This document shows positions 9,511 through 19,412 of a stretch of DNA of 64,000 bases, in pieces; within the stretch, counting starts at the first letter, position 1, and each line of letters begins with the position of its first letter. The stretch comes from Bartonella grahamii ATCC 700132 (GTDB lineage: Bacteria > Pseudomonadota > Alphaproteobacteria > Rhizobiales > Rhizobiaceae): assembly GCF_000518085.1 (NCBI RefSeq), contig NZ_JACX01000004.1, forward strand, positions 1-64,000, written 5' to 3'. A program made the position numbers and the translations under genes. A model generated the notes under the pieces. It made no database searches. It was given only the letters and a program-made list of their open reading frames with translations, and was not told where the DNA came from.

Positions 9511-10791
9511 ATGGTTGGGCAAATGAAAAAGCTTCTTCATAGAAAGATGCTATATTTATATGGGGAGTGCGTGATATTTGTCATTTTGCTCTTGAGTATG
9601 TTTTTTGGCTTTTCTGTATCGCATGCGGAAGATACAATGAGGAGTACGGAAGCACATAAAGAATTAGGAGAAATTCGCCAAAACATTTCACTTTCGCGTG
9701 AGCGTGTTGCTTTTCTTACGCATCAGGTTGAGCATTTAAAAAAAGATCAACGTGTTTTGAGTGATGCACTCATAAAGGCGGCTAAAGAAGAACGTACAGT
9801 AGCAGATGATATTGCTAAAAGGGAAGAAAAGCTTAAAAAAATGATAGAAGAGCGGGTACAAGTCTATCAAAGTTTAAAAAATCGTCGCACTGAATTTGCG
9901 GAAGTTCTTGCAATTTTGGAACGTATGGGACTGAATCCGCCTCCTGCTCTTATGATACAGCCAGAGGACGCGTTGGCTTCTATACGTAGTTCTGTTTTAT
10001 TAGGTACTGTTATTCCTCAGATGCAAGAGAAAACACGAGATTTAACACAGAAACTCAAGGAGTTGACCAATTTGAGTAATTCCATTACTACGGAATATAC
10101 GGCATTAAAGACAAAACTGCAAAATCAAGCAGAGCAGCGAAAACGTCTAGAGCTTTTATTAGACAAAAAAAACAAACTACAAAAAAAATCAGAAAAAGAA
10201 CTTACAGAACAGCAACAAAAAAATATTGCTCTTGCTAAAAAAGCGCAGTCTTTGGAAGAATTGATTTTAGAGCTCGACCGTCAGTCAAAACTTAGCTCTG
10301 ATGCATCAGTACAGGTACGGAAAAGTTTGCAATTGTTAGAACAGTCCAATTTTGAAAGCCGAAAAGGTTCTTTACTTTTTCCTGTTTCAGGAAAAAGAAT
10401 ACATCGCTCTAACAAAAATTCGCAGATTACGCGCTTTGGTGAAACGATAGAAACAGAGTCAGGAGCTGTTGTTATATCACCTGTAGATGCTTTTGTTGCT
10501 TTTGCTGGGCCATTTCGTTCTTACGGACAGTTAATTATTCTTAATGTTGGAAATGGTTATCATATTATTCTTACTGGAATGTCGAGAATTAATGTAAAAC
10601 AGGGGCAGTTTGTCCTTTCTGGTGAGCCTCTGGGTATAATGGAGATGCAATTTATTTCAAACAGTGTTGCATTGGATATAGGAAAAACTTCTCCAATGCT
10701 TTACATTGAGTTTAGAAAGCAGGGAAAACCTGTAAATCCAACTCCTTGGTGGCAGACTGAAAAAATAAGAAGGAGCCAAAATGATTCGTAA
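9511..10791 (+). CDS. EnvC-like murein hydrolase activator (degenerate LytM/M23 domain)
   Basis: A 426-residue envelope protein: an N-terminal hydrophobic signal/anchor (about residues 18-40, ending in VSHAED), a long coiled coil from about 50 to 280 rich in E, K, L and Q, then a C-terminal LytM domain (about 290-420) ending with YIEFRKQGKPVNPTPWW, typical of rhizobial EnvC-like proteins. The zinc-binding HxxxD and HxH residues of active M23 peptidases are not visible: the expected first motif reads GETIETESGAVV. That is as in EnvC, which activates amidases without cleaving peptidoglycan itself. The gene overlaps ctpA by 11 bases, a linkage common in Rhizobiales. Confidence 0.85.
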   Translation: MVGQMKKLLHRKMLYLYGECVIFVILLLSMFFGFSVSHAEDTMRSTEAHKELGEIRQNISLSRERVAFLTHQVEHLKKDQRVLSDALIKAAKEERTVADDIAKREEKLKKMIEERVQVYQSLKNRRTEFAEVLAILERMGLNPPPALMIQPEDALASIRSSVLLGTVIPQMQEKTRDLTQKLKELTNLSNSITTEYTALKTKLQNQAEQRKRLELLLDKKNKLQKKSEKELTEQQQKNIALAKKAQSLEELILELDRQSKLSSDASVQVRKSLQLLEQSNFESRKGSLLFPVSGKRIHRSNKNSQITRFGETIETESGAVVISPVDAFVAFAGPFRSYGQLIILNVGNGYHIILTGMSRINVKQGQFVLSGEPLGIMEMQFISNSVALDIGKTSPMLYIEFRKQGKPVNPTPWWQTEKIRRSQNDS

Positions 10792-12091
10792 AGTTATTCT
10801 TTTGGTCGCTGGGGTATTGCTCGGCGCCTGTTCAATGATTATGGTGCAGTCTGTTGCTGCGAATAATGAAGATAATGCATATAAAAAGCTAGCTATATTT
10901 GGCGATGTTTTTGAGCGCGTGCGTATGCAGTACGTTACAGTTCCAGATGATAAAAAGCTCATTGAAAATGCTATCAATGGCATGCTCACATCACTGGATC
11001 CTCATTCATCTTATTTGAATGCTGAAGAAGCCAAGGATATGCGGGATTCTACGAAAGGAGAGTTCGGAGGTCTTGGTATTGAGGTCACTATGGAAAAAAA
11101 CTTGATTAAAGTTGTTTCACCAATGGATGATACTCCCGCTTCAAAAGCAGGTATTTTAGCAGGAGACCTTATTTCAAAAATTGATGATGTACAAACGAAT
11201 GGTCAAACATTGAACGAAGCTGTTAATAAGATGCGAGGTGCTCCTGGAACACCAATTACCTTAACAATTATTCGTTCTGGCGTTGATAAGCCATTTGAAG
11301 TGAAGATTGTTCGTGATATTATCAAGGTAAAAGCGGTGAAGTATCGGGTTGAGGGCGATATTGGATATTTAAGAGTTATCCAGTTTTCTGAGCAGACATT
11401 AGGTAATCTTCTGGCGGCAATTAAAGATATCCAATCTAAAATTCCTGAAGATAAGCTAAAAGGTTACGTTCTTGATTTGCGACTTAATCCTGGTGGGCTT
11501 TTAGATCAAGCTGTTAATGTTTCGAGTGCTTTTCTCAATAAAGGTGAAATTGTGTCGACGCGTGGGCGCAAAAAGAGTGATGTGACAAGATTTGATGCGA
11601 AGCCAGGTGATGTTATCCATGGAAAACCGCTCATTGTCCTTATTAATGGTGGTTCGGCAAGTGCTTCTGAAATTGTTGCGGGTGCATTACAAGATCATCG
11701 TCGTGCAACAATTTTAGGGACGCAGTCTTTTGGTAAAGGATCTGTTCAAACAATTATTCCTTTGGGTGAAAATGGAGCTTTACGCTTAACAACAGCACTT
11801 TATTACACGCCATCTGGCACTTCTATTCAAGGAACAGGGATCACGCCTGATATTATTGTAGAGCAACCACTCCCTGAAAAATATAAGGGTTATGATGTAA
11901 AAGTTGGTGAGTCTGCATTAAAAGGACATATCAAAGGAAAACGAGAGAGTAATAAAGGATCTGGTTCAGCTGCTTTTGTTCCGAAAGATCCTAAAGATGA
12001 TATTCAATTGAATGAGGCCTATAAGCTGTTACGAGGTGAAATGGCAAATGCAGCATTTCCACCAGATCCCAATAAGGATGTGTTAAAGTGA
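10781..12091 (+). CDS. ctpA: Carboxy-terminal processing protease (S41 family)
   Basis: A 436-residue periplasmic tail-specific serine protease with a signal peptide (VILLVAGVLLGACSMIMV; the cysteine could also form a lipobox), a PDZ domain around residues 90-180 (GGLGIEV, MRGAPGTPITL), and the S41 catalytic core. By comparison with E. coli Prc, the Ser/Lys dyad is S294 (in SASASEIVAGALQD) and K319 (in SFGKGSVQ), with D305 also present at the conserved spacing. These enzymes trim or degrade envelope proteins and often act with lytic enzymes, which agrees with the overlapping EnvC-like gene upstream. rppH follows after 39 bases. Confidence 0.95.
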   Translation: MIRKVILLVAGVLLGACSMIMVQSVAANNEDNAYKKLAIFGDVFERVRMQYVTVPDDKKLIENAINGMLTSLDPHSSYLNAEEAKDMRDSTKGEFGGLGIEVTMEKNLIKVVSPMDDTPASKAGILAGDLISKIDDVQTNGQTLNEAVNKMRGAPGTPITLTIIRSGVDKPFEVKIVRDIIKVKAVKYRVEGDIGYLRVIQFSEQTLGNLLAAIKDIQSKIPEDKLKGYVLDLRLNPGGLLDQAVNVSSAFLNKGEIVSTRGRKKSDVTRFDAKPGDVIHGKPLIVLINGGSASASEIVAGALQDHRRATILGTQSFGKGSVQTIIPLGENGALRLTTALYYTPSGTSIQGTGITPDIIVEQPLPEKYKGYDVKVGESALKGHIKGKRESNKGSGSAAFVPKDPKDDIQLNEAYKLLRGEMANAAFPPDPNKDVLK

Positions 12092-12130
12092 GAAATGATA
12101 TCTATAGCTTGCGATTTTGAGGAATATTAA

Positions 12131-12652
12131 ATGGATGCAGGTATTAATTTGAAGATTCTTCCATATCGCAAATGTGTTGGGATTGTTGTCTTTAATCATG
12201 AGGGTAAAGTTTGGGTTGGGCGTCGTTTAATGACGCCCATTCATGCAGATATTGACATATCTCATCGTTGGCAGCTTCCTCAAGGAGGGATTGATGAAGA
12301 TGAAAAACCGTTAGATGCAGCATATCGTGAACTTTATGAAGAAACGGGTATTCGATCTGTAAAGTTGATTAAAGAAGCACAAAATTGGTTCCACTATGAT
12401 TTTCCACAAGAACTTATTGGGTGTACATTAAGCAATAAATATCGTGGACAAATACAAAAGTGGTTTGCTTTCCAGTTTACGGGAAAGCTTTCTGAAATTG
12501 CGATTAATCCGCCACCAGATGGCAATAAAGCGGAATTCGATCAATGGAAATGGATTGATCTAGAAAACCTTCCGTTGATCGCTGTTTCTTTTAAAAAGCA
12601 TGTCTATATGAAAGTTGTCAGCGAATTTCGAGGTAGCCTTAGACCATTATAA
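12131..12652 (+). CDS. rppH: RNA pyrophosphohydrolase / dinucleoside polyphosphate hydrolase (invasion-associated locus A)
   Basis: A Nudix hydrolase of 173 residues with a full Nudix box, GGIDEDEKPLDAAYRELYEE continuing to TGI (52-74). RppH removes pyrophosphate from 5'-triphosphate mRNA ends and also splits Ap4A-type nucleotides. In Bartonella bacilliformis the same gene is called ialA, and with the adjacent ialB it confers erythrocyte invasiveness. The HRWQLPQGGI and EFDQWKWIDL segments are typical of the RppH branch rather than of MutT. It follows ctpA and is separated from ialB by a probable terminator hairpin. Confidence 0.95.
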   Translation: MDAGINLKILPYRKCVGIVVFNHEGKVWVGRRLMTPIHADIDISHRWQLPQGGIDEDEKPLDAAYRELYEETGIRSVKLIKEAQNWFHYDFPQELIGCTLSNKYRGQIQKWFAFQFTGKLSEIAINPPPDGNKAEFDQWKWIDLENLPLIAVSFKKHVYMKVVSEFRGSLRPL

Positions 12653-12683
12653 AAGCTATATGATTATGAGAAAGCTTTTTTAT
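12651..12683 (+). terminator. Probable intrinsic terminator after rppH
   Basis: AAAAGCT (12651-12657) pairs with AGCTTTT (12673-12679) across a 15-base loop and is followed by a short T-rich run. It starts at the stop codon of rppH. Strength is moderate; read-through to ialB is possible. Confidence 0.5.
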
Positions 12684-12751
12684 TAAGACGCTTTATACCA
12701 TTTATAAATAATAAACATGTTTCTCTTTTATGTAAAGAACAGGAATATAAA

Positions 12752-13312
12752 ATGAAAAAATTATTTAATTTACTTATAGTTTTTACTCTCTTGAGTATTT
12801 CATCTGTTGCATTTGCGACAAATTCAAAAACTCCTGCATCAAAAGATGCGGCAGCGACATTGCCAAATGGAGCTTCTTCTTTGACTGAAACCTACGGTTT
12901 GTGGACTATTAATTGTGGTATACAAGAAGGGAAAAGAATTTGTTTTATGCACCGTCAAGAAGTAAATGAGCAGGGGCGTGTTGTTGTGGCTATGAGCCTT
13001 ATTCTCAATGCTGAGGGTGTTGTATCTGGTAATTTAACAGTTCCTTTTGGTATTTTGGTTTCTAAGCCTGTTCGTTTACAAGTTGATGAGGGAAAAGCTG
13101 TTATCGAAACTGGTATTCGGACTTGTGTACCAGCAGGTTGCATGGTTCCTGTCGTTTTTGACAAAAATCACGTAGCAGCTTTACGTTCTGGAAAACAGTT
13201 AAAGTTGGCAATGACAATTGCTGCTGCAGGTGAACCAGCTTTGAATGATTTATTTGTTCAGCTCAATGGTTTTAGCAGTGCTCTTAACCGTTTGACTGCT
13301 TTGCAGAAATAA
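12752..13312 (+). CDS. ialB: Invasion-associated protein IalB
   Basis: A 186-residue secreted protein with a clear signal peptide (LFNLLIVFTLLSISSVAFA, cut before TNSK). The mature domain shows the IalB pattern YGLWTINCGIQEGKRICFMH, a MSLILNAEGVVSGN strand, RTCVPAGCMVP with a probable disulfide, and a C-terminal LNGFSSALNRLTAL helix. Together with ialA/rppH upstream it forms the classical Bartonella invasion locus; the protein is located in the outer membrane or periplasm and its biochemical activity is not known. It has its own ribosome-binding site (AGGAATATAAAATG) and ends in a strong terminator. A paralogue lies at 564-1166. Confidence 0.95.
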   Translation: MKKLFNLLIVFTLLSISSVAFATNSKTPASKDAAATLPNGASSLTETYGLWTINCGIQEGKRICFMHRQEVNEQGRVVVAMSLILNAEGVVSGNLTVPFGILVSKPVRLQVDEGKAVIETGIRTCVPAGCMVPVVFDKNHVAALRSGKQLKLAMTIAAAGEPALNDLFVQLNGFSSALNRLTALQK

Positions 13313-13322
13313 TTTTAAAAAT

Positions 13323-13350
13323 AAAAGCGGCCTTTAAAAGGCCGTTTTTA
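13323..13350 (+). terminator. Intrinsic terminator after ialB
   Basis: AAAAGCGGCC pairs closely with GGCCGTTTTT around a short TTTAAAA loop, giving a GC-rich stem followed by T residues, 10 bases after the ialB stop. Confidence 0.85.
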
Positions 13351-13639
13351 GTTTGTTTGTTTTTTATATATTAATAATTAAAACGATGAGATTTAAGATT
13401 AATCCTATAAGGGATATTCAGATTTTTTGCTGTTTCTTCTATTTTCATATGCTATTTTTAATTTTGATATTTGTTTTCTAGCTGCATCGTCATTAAATAG
13501 AGAGATGAAGAATCTAGATGTCTGGTTTTTATTCAAGAAAAAGAGTATTGAAGTATAAAACCATTTTTTGATACACAAACCTGCTTTAATGAAGGTTTTC
13601 TATACGCTCTTCTGTTTCCTTGATTGAAAGGGATGACGC
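13351..13639. other. Intergenic gap between ialB and yggT
   Basis: About 290 AT-rich bases after the ialB terminator. No ORF, RNA gene or clear promoter hexamers recognised. The yggT promoter presumably lies here. Confidence 0.5.
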
Positions 13640-13933
13640 ATGATTTATGCATTGCTTCGAACGATTGATTTGATTTTTGATATTTATATTGATATTTTAA
13701 TCGCTAGTGTCATTTTTTCTTGGCTTTATGTCTTTAATATCATAAATTCGCGCAATCGCTTTGTTGTTTTGATAGGAAGCTTTCTAAATCGTCTTACAAA
13801 TCCTGTTCTAAGCCGTGTACGGCAAATTTTACCAAATTTTGGAACAATTGATATTTCACCTATTGTAGTGTTCGTTATTATTTATTTTATTCGTACTTTC
13901 ATGTGGCGCATTTACGCAAACATGTATTTATAG
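13640..13933 (+). CDS. YggT family integral membrane protein
   Basis: 97 residues with two hydrophobic membrane-spanning segments (about 10-33 and 72-90) and the YggT repeat feature of [16 protein letters not shown] between them, preceding [13 protein letters not shown]. Members are small inner-membrane proteins of poorly defined function, linked in different bacteria to osmotic stress, cell division or plastid/cyanobacterial membrane organisation. It is 22 bases upstream of a DUF167 gene, the conserved yggT-yggU pairing. Confidence 0.9.
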   Translation: MIYALLRTIDLIFDIYIDILIASVIFSWLYVFNIINSRNRFVVLIGSFLNRLTNPVLSRVRQILPNFGTIDISPIVVFVIIYFIRTFMWRIYANMYL

Positions 13934-13955
13934 AAATATTACTTGAGGCGAATAC

Positions 13956-14270
13956 ATGTTTTATCAAGTTGATAAAAATAACTTGATTTTGTTTGTATAT
14001 CTCATTCCTAAATCATCCGTTGACAAAATAATAGGGGTTGAATGTAGGGACGGTGAAAAACAATATCTGGTTATACGCCTTCGTGCTGTTCCTGAAGATG
14101 GAAAAGCGAATAAAGCTCTCATTAAATTTCTTGCGAAGCAGTGGAAAATACCATCTTCTTCTATTTCTCTGAAAAACGGCGCAATATCTCGCTACAAACA
14201 ACTTTACTTTTCAACACATTTAGAAGAGCTAAAGCAGATATGGCAATCCTTTAGAGATTGCATCTCGTAG
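13956..14270 (+). CDS. DUF167 (YggU) family protein
   Basis: A 104-residue protein with the DUF167 signature: YLIPKSSVDKIIGVECRDGE, then RLRAVPEDGKANKALIKFLA, then SSISLKNGAISRYKQL. The fold is known from structures of the family, but no biochemical role is established. It is the last gene of a two-gene unit with yggT and ends just before a bidirectional terminator shared with the convergent ppa gene. Confidence 0.92.
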   Translation: MFYQVDKNNLILFVYLIPKSSVDKIIGVECRDGEKQYLVIRLRAVPEDGKANKALIKFLAKQWKIPSSSISLKNGAISRYKQLYFSTHLEELKQIWQSFRDCIS

Positions 14271-14284
14271 AAAAAATAAATAAT

Positions 14285-14330
14285 AAAGCCTATTAAAAAA
14301 ACAGGCTTTTTAAAAAACAGGCTTTATTTT
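14285..14330. terminator. Bidirectional terminator between yggU and ppa
   Basis: AAAGCCT (14285-14291) can pair with AGGCTTT at 14303-14309, which runs into TTT, or with a second AGGCTTT at 14319-14325. A and T tracts flank both sides, so it can serve the convergent genes. Confidence 0.7.
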
Positions 14331-14340
14331 ATTAAAATCG

Positions 14341-14871
14341 TTATATTTTTTTATTGCGCTCAACAGCTTGCTTAATTAATTCATGAGCAAAGTTTTTATC
14401 ACGCCATCCTTCAATTTTAGCCCATTTTCCAGGTTCCAGATCTTTGTAATGCTTAAAGAAATGTTCAATTTGTTTGAGTGTAATCTCGGGAAGATCGGTA
14501 TAGTCATGAATATTGATATAGCGTTTTGTTAATTTTGGAGTGGGAATGGCAATAATTTTTTCATCTTTACCACCATCATCTTCCATCATCAGAGCTCCGA
14601 TGGGGCAAACATTGATAACACAACCAGGCATAAGTGGACGGGTATTACAGATAAGGACATCAATAGGATCACCATCATCTGAAAGTGTATGAGGGACAAA
14701 ACCGTAATTTCCAGGATAAACCATTGATGTATGAAGAAAACGGTCAACAAATAATGCGCCCGACTTTTTATCCATCTCATATTTTATTGGTTGACCACCA
14801 AGGGAGACTTCCACAATAACGTTAATATCTTCTGGTGGATTTTTGCCTACGGGTATTTCCTTAATATTCAT
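14341..14871 (-). CDS. ppa: Inorganic pyrophosphatase (family I)
   Basis: A soluble Mg-dependent pyrophosphatase of 176 residues, driving biosynthetic reactions by removing PPi. The active-site signature [10 protein letters not shown] carries the conserved aspartates; upstream are [16 protein letters not shown] and [12 protein letters not shown], and downstream [13 protein letters not shown] and the [11 protein letters not shown] segment, all as in the bacterial hexameric enzymes. Length matches the family (about 175). It is on the minus strand just downstream of typA, with 68 bases between; both could share a transcript, but ppa may have its own promoter. Confidence 0.97.
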   Translation of the reverse strand: MNIKEIPVGKNPPEDINVIVEVSLGGQPIKYEMDKKSGALFVDRFLHTSMVYPGNYGFVPHTLSDDGDPIDVLICNTRPLMPGCVINVCPIGALMMEDDGGKDEKIIAIPTPKLTKRYINIHDYTDLPEITLKQIEHFFKHYKDLEPGKWAKIEGWRDKNFAHELIKQAVERNKKI

Positions 14872-14939
14872 AGAGACATCCTTTCTGGGATATAGTGAGG
14901 CTCAATACAATTAAATATTTTACCAAAGAGATTATGAAA

Positions 14940-16766
14940 TTAGCTTAAAATTGATGCACGTGTTTTTTCAAAACGTTTACGTTCATTAGGATCAAGATAG
15001 AGTTTGCGGAGACGAATATTTTTAGGGGTTACCTCTACAAGTTCATCATCTTGTATCCACGATAAGGCACGTTCTAATGTCATTTTAATGGGGGGCGTTA
15101 GCTTTACGGCTTCATCTTTTCCGGAAGCGCGCATATTGGTGAGTTTTTTTCCTTTTAACACATTAACTTCTAAGTCATTATCTCGTGAGTGGATGCCAAT
15201 AATCATACCTTGATAGACTTTCACACCCGCATCGATGATCATAGGTCCACGATCTTCAAGATTAAAAAGAGCATAAGCGACAGATTCACCATTGTCATTT
15301 GAAATCATAACACCATTAACACGACCAGCAATGTCTCCTTTATAAGGTTCATAAGCATGGAAAAGGCGATTCATAATTGCTGTACCACGTGTGTCCGTTA
15401 AAAGTTCAGATTGATAACCAATGAGTCCTCTGGTTGGCGCATAAAAAACGAGTCGGACACGATTACCCCCAGAAGGGCGTAATTCCACCATTTCGCCCTT
15501 ACGTTCAGACATTTTTTGTACAACAGTACCGGAATATTCTTCATCAACATCGATAACAACTTCTTCGATTGGTTCAAGAGTTATTCCATTTTCATCTTTT
15601 TGCATAACAACACGTGGGCGTGAAACACTAAGCTCAAATCCTTCACGGCGCATATTTTCAATGAGAACTGCAAGTTGTAATTCTCCTCGTCCTGAAACGT
15701 AGAAAGAATCTTTATCGGCTGATTCTTCAATTTTAAGAGCGACGTTGCCTTCTGCTTCTTTTAACAATCGGTCACGAATGACACGACTTGTTACTTTATT
15801 GCCTTCAGTTCCAGCAAGGGGACTATCGTTGACGAGAAAACTCATAGTAACAGTAGGAGGATCAATTGGTTGGGCAGTAAGTGGTTCATTAACAGTAGGG
15901 TCACAGAAAGTATCAGCAACGGTACCTTTTTGTAGACCTGCAATCGCAACAATATCACCAGCACTTCCTTCTTCAATAGGTTGCCGTTCTAAGCCACGAA
16001 ATGCCAAAATCTTTGAAATACGCCCAGTTTCTAAAAGTTTTCCATCTTGTCCAAGAACCTTGACATTTTGGTTGGGTTTTAGAGAGCCAGAATGAATCCG
16101 TCCTGTAATAATTCGTCCCAAAAACGGATCCGCTTCAAGAATAGTTCCAATCATGCGAAACGGTCCTTCTGCTACACTAGGAGAAGGGACATGCTGCGTC
16201 ACAAGATCAAATAAAGGACCTAATCCCTGATCTTTTGGTCCCTCAGGGGCTTCAGCCATCCATCCATCGCGTCCAGATCCATAAAGAATAGGAAAATCAA
16301 GCTGTTCGTCGGTTGCATCAAGAGCAGCGAAAAGGTCAAAAACCTCATTAATGACTTCATCAACGCGTGCATCAGGTCGGTCAATTTTATTAATAGCAAC
16401 AATAGGGCGCAACCCCACTTTCAATGCTTTGCCAACAACAAATTTTGTTTGTGGCATTGGTCCTTCAGCAGCATCAACAAGTACAATGGCTCCATCAACC
16501 ATATTTAGAATGCGTTCAACTTCTCCACCAAAGTCGGCGTGTCCTGGTGTATCAACAATATTAATTCGAGTATCTTTCCAAACAACAGATGTCACTTTCG
16601 CTAGGATTGTAATACCACGTTCTTTTTCAATATCGTTTGAATCCATCATACGTTCGCTTGTACGCTGATTATCACGGAAGTTTCCTGATTGCTTGAGTAG
16701 TCCGTCTACAAGCGTTGTTTTCCCATGGTCAACGTGGGCAATGATGGCAATGTTACGCAATTGCAT
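14940..16766 (-). CDS. typA: Translational GTPase TypA/BipA
   Basis: 608 residues, full length for TypA/BipA, a ribosome-binding elongation-factor-like GTPase that assists 50S assembly at low temperature and stress responses. Motifs: P-loop [12 protein letters not shown] (10-21), [14 protein letters not shown] (G3), NKIDRPDAR (G4), then the EF-Tu-like domain 2, EF-G-like domains III and V ([32 protein letters not shown]), and the TypA-specific C-terminal domain ending in [18 protein letters not shown] at 16766 gives the standard [15 protein letters not shown] start. It precedes ppa on the same strand. Confidence 0.97.
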   Translation of the reverse strand: MQLRNIAIIAHVDHGKTTLVDGLLKQSGNFRDNQRTSERMMDSNDIEKERGITILAKVTSVVWKDTRINIVDTPGHADFGGEVERILNMVDGAIVLVDAAEGPMPQTKFVVGKALKVGLRPIVAINKIDRPDARVDEVINEVFDLFAALDATDEQLDFPILYGSGRDGWMAEAPEGPKDQGLGPLFDLVTQHVPSPSVAEGPFRMIGTILEADPFLGRIITGRIHSGSLKPNQNVKVLGQDGKLLETGRISKILAFRGLERQPIEEGSAGDIVAIAGLQKGTVADTFCDPTVNEPLTAQPIDPPTVTMSFLVNDSPLAGTEGNKVTSRVIRDRLLKEAEGNVALKIEESADKDSFYVSGRGELQLAVLIENMRREGFELSVSRPRVVMQKDENGITLEPIEEVVIDVDEEYSGTVVQKMSERKGEMVELRPSGGNRVRLVFYAPTRGLIGYQSELLTDTRGTAIMNRLFHAYEPYKGDIAGRVNGVMISNDNGESVAYALFNLEDRGPMIIDAGVKVYQGMIIGIHSRDNDLEVNVLKGKKLTNMRASGKDEAVKLTPPIKMTLERALSWIQDDELVEVTPKNIRLRKLYLDPNERKRFEKTRASILS

Positions 16767-16984
16767 AAATTTTCTTCTTTTCGTTTAATGAAATTTCATT
16801 TGAGGCAGAGTCTTTACATTCTTTGCCTGACTATTACAAAACCTTTTACATGTTTTTTTATAATTTTGGAAGATGGAGGTAATATTTTTATGGTAAAACT
16901 ACTCATCCAAGTCTTTAAGGCTCTATTAAGCTTCAATTGCTGGAGCTTCGTAAAAAGTTTTTTATAGTACGGATGTTCTATTCT

Positions 16985-17760
16985 CGAGCTAAGAATTGTC
17001 CATAAAAATCACTGTCAATTTTATTTTTATCAATATGATGTAAGAAATTTATATGAACGCTTGTAAGAATAAGTAAGTATAAAGCTAGCTGTATTTATTG
17101 TTGTCGTTTTGCAAAGAGATTGATAAAAATCCGGAAGATCTCTCAATCCATAGCTAATTTATTGACGACTGTACGACATTTTTATTCTAACAAAGCTTTT
17201 TCTTATTCTATAACTTGTCAATCAAAATCCAGATCTAATGCAACCGTGTATTTGAGGTAAATATTGAGATGATTAAGCATTTTATAAGAAGTTCTAGCTT
17301 TTGTATGCCAGATTAGGGCAAGAGTTATATCTGTTTTATTTATTTATGAAACCGGAATACAGTCTTATTTAGAAGGAATATGAAGGCATCAAAAGAAAAT
17401 TCTTATCTTTGCCGTTAAGACAAATTTATGCTTTCAAAAGCATCTAAGCAATATCTTTAAAACCATGAAGATAGTGCATTGCCTCACACTTTTGTTAATC
17501 GCATTCTCTAATAGGAGTATGCTTTTCATGCCAAACAGAACGCTTTAAACAGACTAGACTTGTTGTTGCATATTCATGTACTTAAGAGAGATTTTTGAAC
17601 GTACACTACATCCATTTCATGATAGGGCTCATAAATGATATAATATACGCGAATAGTATACTATCAACACCGTTGTGAAGAAATATAAAGCCTATTGAGC
17701 ATATCATTATTATTCTTTCTCCACTGTCAATATTGCAACAGTTTTTGATGCGAGAGAGAG
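16985..17760 (-). pseudogene. Decayed copy X of a duplicated ~750-bp segment (unknown gene)
   Basis: By eye this aligns along its whole length with 43228-43990. The best-matching stretch is 17365-17555, which parallels 43583-43790: 'agggaatatgaa', 'ttctatctttgc', 'tttcaaaa-catct', 'agtgcattgcc', 'caaacagaa'. No long ORF remains; on the minus strand only short pieces corresponding to the two open stretches of copy Y are left. More decayed than copy Y. Original function unknown. Confidence 0.55.
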
Positions 17761-17969
17761 AGGATATAAGAAGTATTTAATTTTTTCTTGAATAGTTTTT
17801 AGCTATACACCAATCCCGTTTGTGACAGGCAAGAAGATAACTTTAATTCATTTAATATGAGAAGCTTTATGATGAGGCAAATTTACGATATTCGGAGCTG
17901 TTATTCAATAAAAATAATAAATTGTCTATGGAGCGGTGCGCTAGAAAATAAATTAATGGAGCTTATTCT

Positions 17970-18013
17970 CTTCTGGAAAGATCTTAGGTTACATGACAAA
18001 GTCTTTCCAGAAG
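17970..18013. repeat. 12-bp perfect inverted repeat downstream of mgtE
   Basis: CTTCTGGAAAGA (17970-17981) and TCTTTCCAGAAG (18002-18013) are exact reverse complements separated by 20 bases. It begins 22 bases beyond the mgtE stop on that gene's template, so a stem-loop at the 3' end of the mgtE mRNA is likely. No T-run follows, so an mRNA-stabilising or factor-dependent terminator is more likely than a simple intrinsic one. Confidence 0.55.
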
Positions 18014-18035
18014 AAAGAGTTTTTACTTTACATGT

Positions 18036-19412
18036 TTAAAGAAGAGTTCCTGACAAAATGATGGAAGCTACAGAAAAATAGATTATAATGCCCATGACAT
18101 CTACTAAAGTTGCCACAAAAGGCGCAGAAGCACTTGCTGGATCAAATTTTAAACCTTTAAGAATAAAAGGCAGCATAGATCCAGAAAGAGAACCAAAGGT
18201 AACGATTCCGACTAAAGCTGTACCTACTGTTGTCGAAACAGCAATCCAATGTTGCCCATAGTCGTAGATACCGAATTGTTGCCAAAGAGCAATGCGCGTA
18301 ATGCCAATAATTCCGAGTAAGAGACCAAGAGATAGTCCTGTTGGAATTTCACGAATGAACACTTTCCACCAGTCTTTCAACGTGAGTTCACGTAAAGCCA
18401 ATGCACGGATAATAAGGGATGTAGCCTGTGAGCCGGAATTTCCTCCTGAGCTCATAATGAGAGGTATGAACAGTGTAAGAATAATCGCTTTTTCGAGTTC
18501 TGTTTCGAAATGTTGCATAGCACTTGCTGTCAGCATTTCACCGACAAAGAGTAAAGCGAGCCATCCGCCGCGTTTTTTCATCATTTCAGGAAACTTAATT
18601 TGCATATAGGGCTTATTAAGCGCTTCCATACCCCCAAATTTATAGGCATCTTCATTCATCTCATCAACCATAGTATCAAGCACGTCATCGACGGTTACAA
18701 TGCCAATGACATGGTTACTTTCATCAACTACAGGCACAGAGAGAAGATCATGGCGCTGGAAAAGGCGTGCGATATCTTCATGATGTGTGAAGGGCGATAT
18801 TGTAATGGGCGAGTCATGGGTAGGGACATTAAGAATTTGTTCATCAGGTGAGGCAAGAATAAGGTTACGCAGTGAAACAGCTTTGAGAAGAATACCTGTT
18901 TTAGGGTCAATTACATAGCTGGTATAAACGGTTTCACGTGTTCGCTCGACCTCACGAATGTGATCCAAAGTTTTTTGTATAGTCCAGTTTGAAGGAACGG
19001 CTATAAATTCTGTTGTCATCAGTGCCCCTGCTGTATGATCAGGATAACTGGTAAGTTTTTTAAGTTCAGCGCGCGTTAAGGGTTTAAGCAAGGCATAAAG
19101 TCGTGTGCGGGTTTCTTTATCCATTTCTTGAAAGACGTCTGCAGCAGCATCGGCAGACATGCCATCAAGAATTTCAACAGCACGATTTATAGGGAGAAGT
19201 TCTAGGATAGAAGCAGGTTGCTCAAGCTCTGGTTTATCAAAAAGTTCGATAACATAATCAAGAGGCAGAAGACTAAGAATGGTTACACGTTCCATGATAT
19301 CGAGGTCATTGATGATATCAATAGAGTCTGCAAAATGCTGATTTTTTAACTTTTCAGCGAGAGCTTCAGGAGAAAAATTTTTGAAGTCGAAGGTCGTTTT
19401 AATTTCAGTCAT
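18036..19412 (-). CDS. mgtE: Magnesium transporter MgtE
   Basis: A 458-residue Mg2+ channel/transporter of the inner membrane. The N-terminal MgtE domain (about 30-130) has superhelical repeats (LLPLDYVIELFDKPELEQPA; MSADAAADVFQEMDKETR), followed by two CBS domains (about 135-260, with IGIVTVDDVLDTM) that sense Mg2+, and a C-terminal membrane domain with five helices including SSGGNSGSQATSLIIRALAL, the pore signature. A textbook Shine-Dalgarno sequence (AGGAGG) stands before ATG 19412. It stands alone on the minus strand; no leader riboswitch was recognised. Confidence 0.96.
   Translation of the reverse strand: MTEIKTTFDFKNFSPEALAEKLKNQHFADSIDIINDLDIMERVTILSLLPLDYVIELFDKPELEQPASILELLPINRAVEILDGMSADAAADVFQEMDKETRTRLYALLKPLTRAELKKLTSYPDHTAGALMTTEFIAVPSNWTIQKTLDHIREVERTRETVYTSYVIDPKTGILLKAVSLRNLILASPDEQILNVPTHDSPITISPFTHHEDIARLFQRHDLLSVPVVDESNHVIGIVTVDDVLDTMVDEMNEDAYKFGGMEALNKPYMQIKFPEMMKKRGGWLALLFVGEMLTASAMQHFETELEKAIILTLFIPLIMSSGGNSGSQATSLIIRALALRELTLKDWWKVFIREIPTGLSLGLLLGIIGITRIALWQQFGIYDYGQHWIAVSTTVGTALVGIVTFGSLSGSMLPFILKGLKFDPASASAPFVATLVDVMGIIIYFSVASIILSGTLL

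Larger units (their letters stand above)
16767..18035. other. Decayed 1.27-kb stretch between typA and mgtE
   Basis: No intact gene of convincing size. It contains a strongly decayed segment (16985-17760) homologous to 43228-43990 and an inverted repeat just downstream of mgtE. A 25-codon ORF at 16890-16967 has a reasonable GGAGGT ribosome-binding site but no other support. Confidence 0.6.

Noticed and set aside
15745-16095. 116-codon plus-strand ORF opposite typA
   Set aside because: Antisense to a highly conserved gene, with the low-complexity composition expected of a complementary frame.
16890-16967. 25-codon ORF with a GGAGGT upstream
   Set aside because: Spacing of about 10 bases and a hydrophobic product are suggestive of a small toxic peptide, but nothing else supports a gene. 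Mentioned only in the gap entry.
17857-18039. 60-codon plus-strand ORF in the typA-mgtE gap
   Set aside because: No ribosome-binding site, no recognisable domain, overlaps the 17970-18013 inverted repeat and the mgtE end; likely a chance ORF in decayed sequence.
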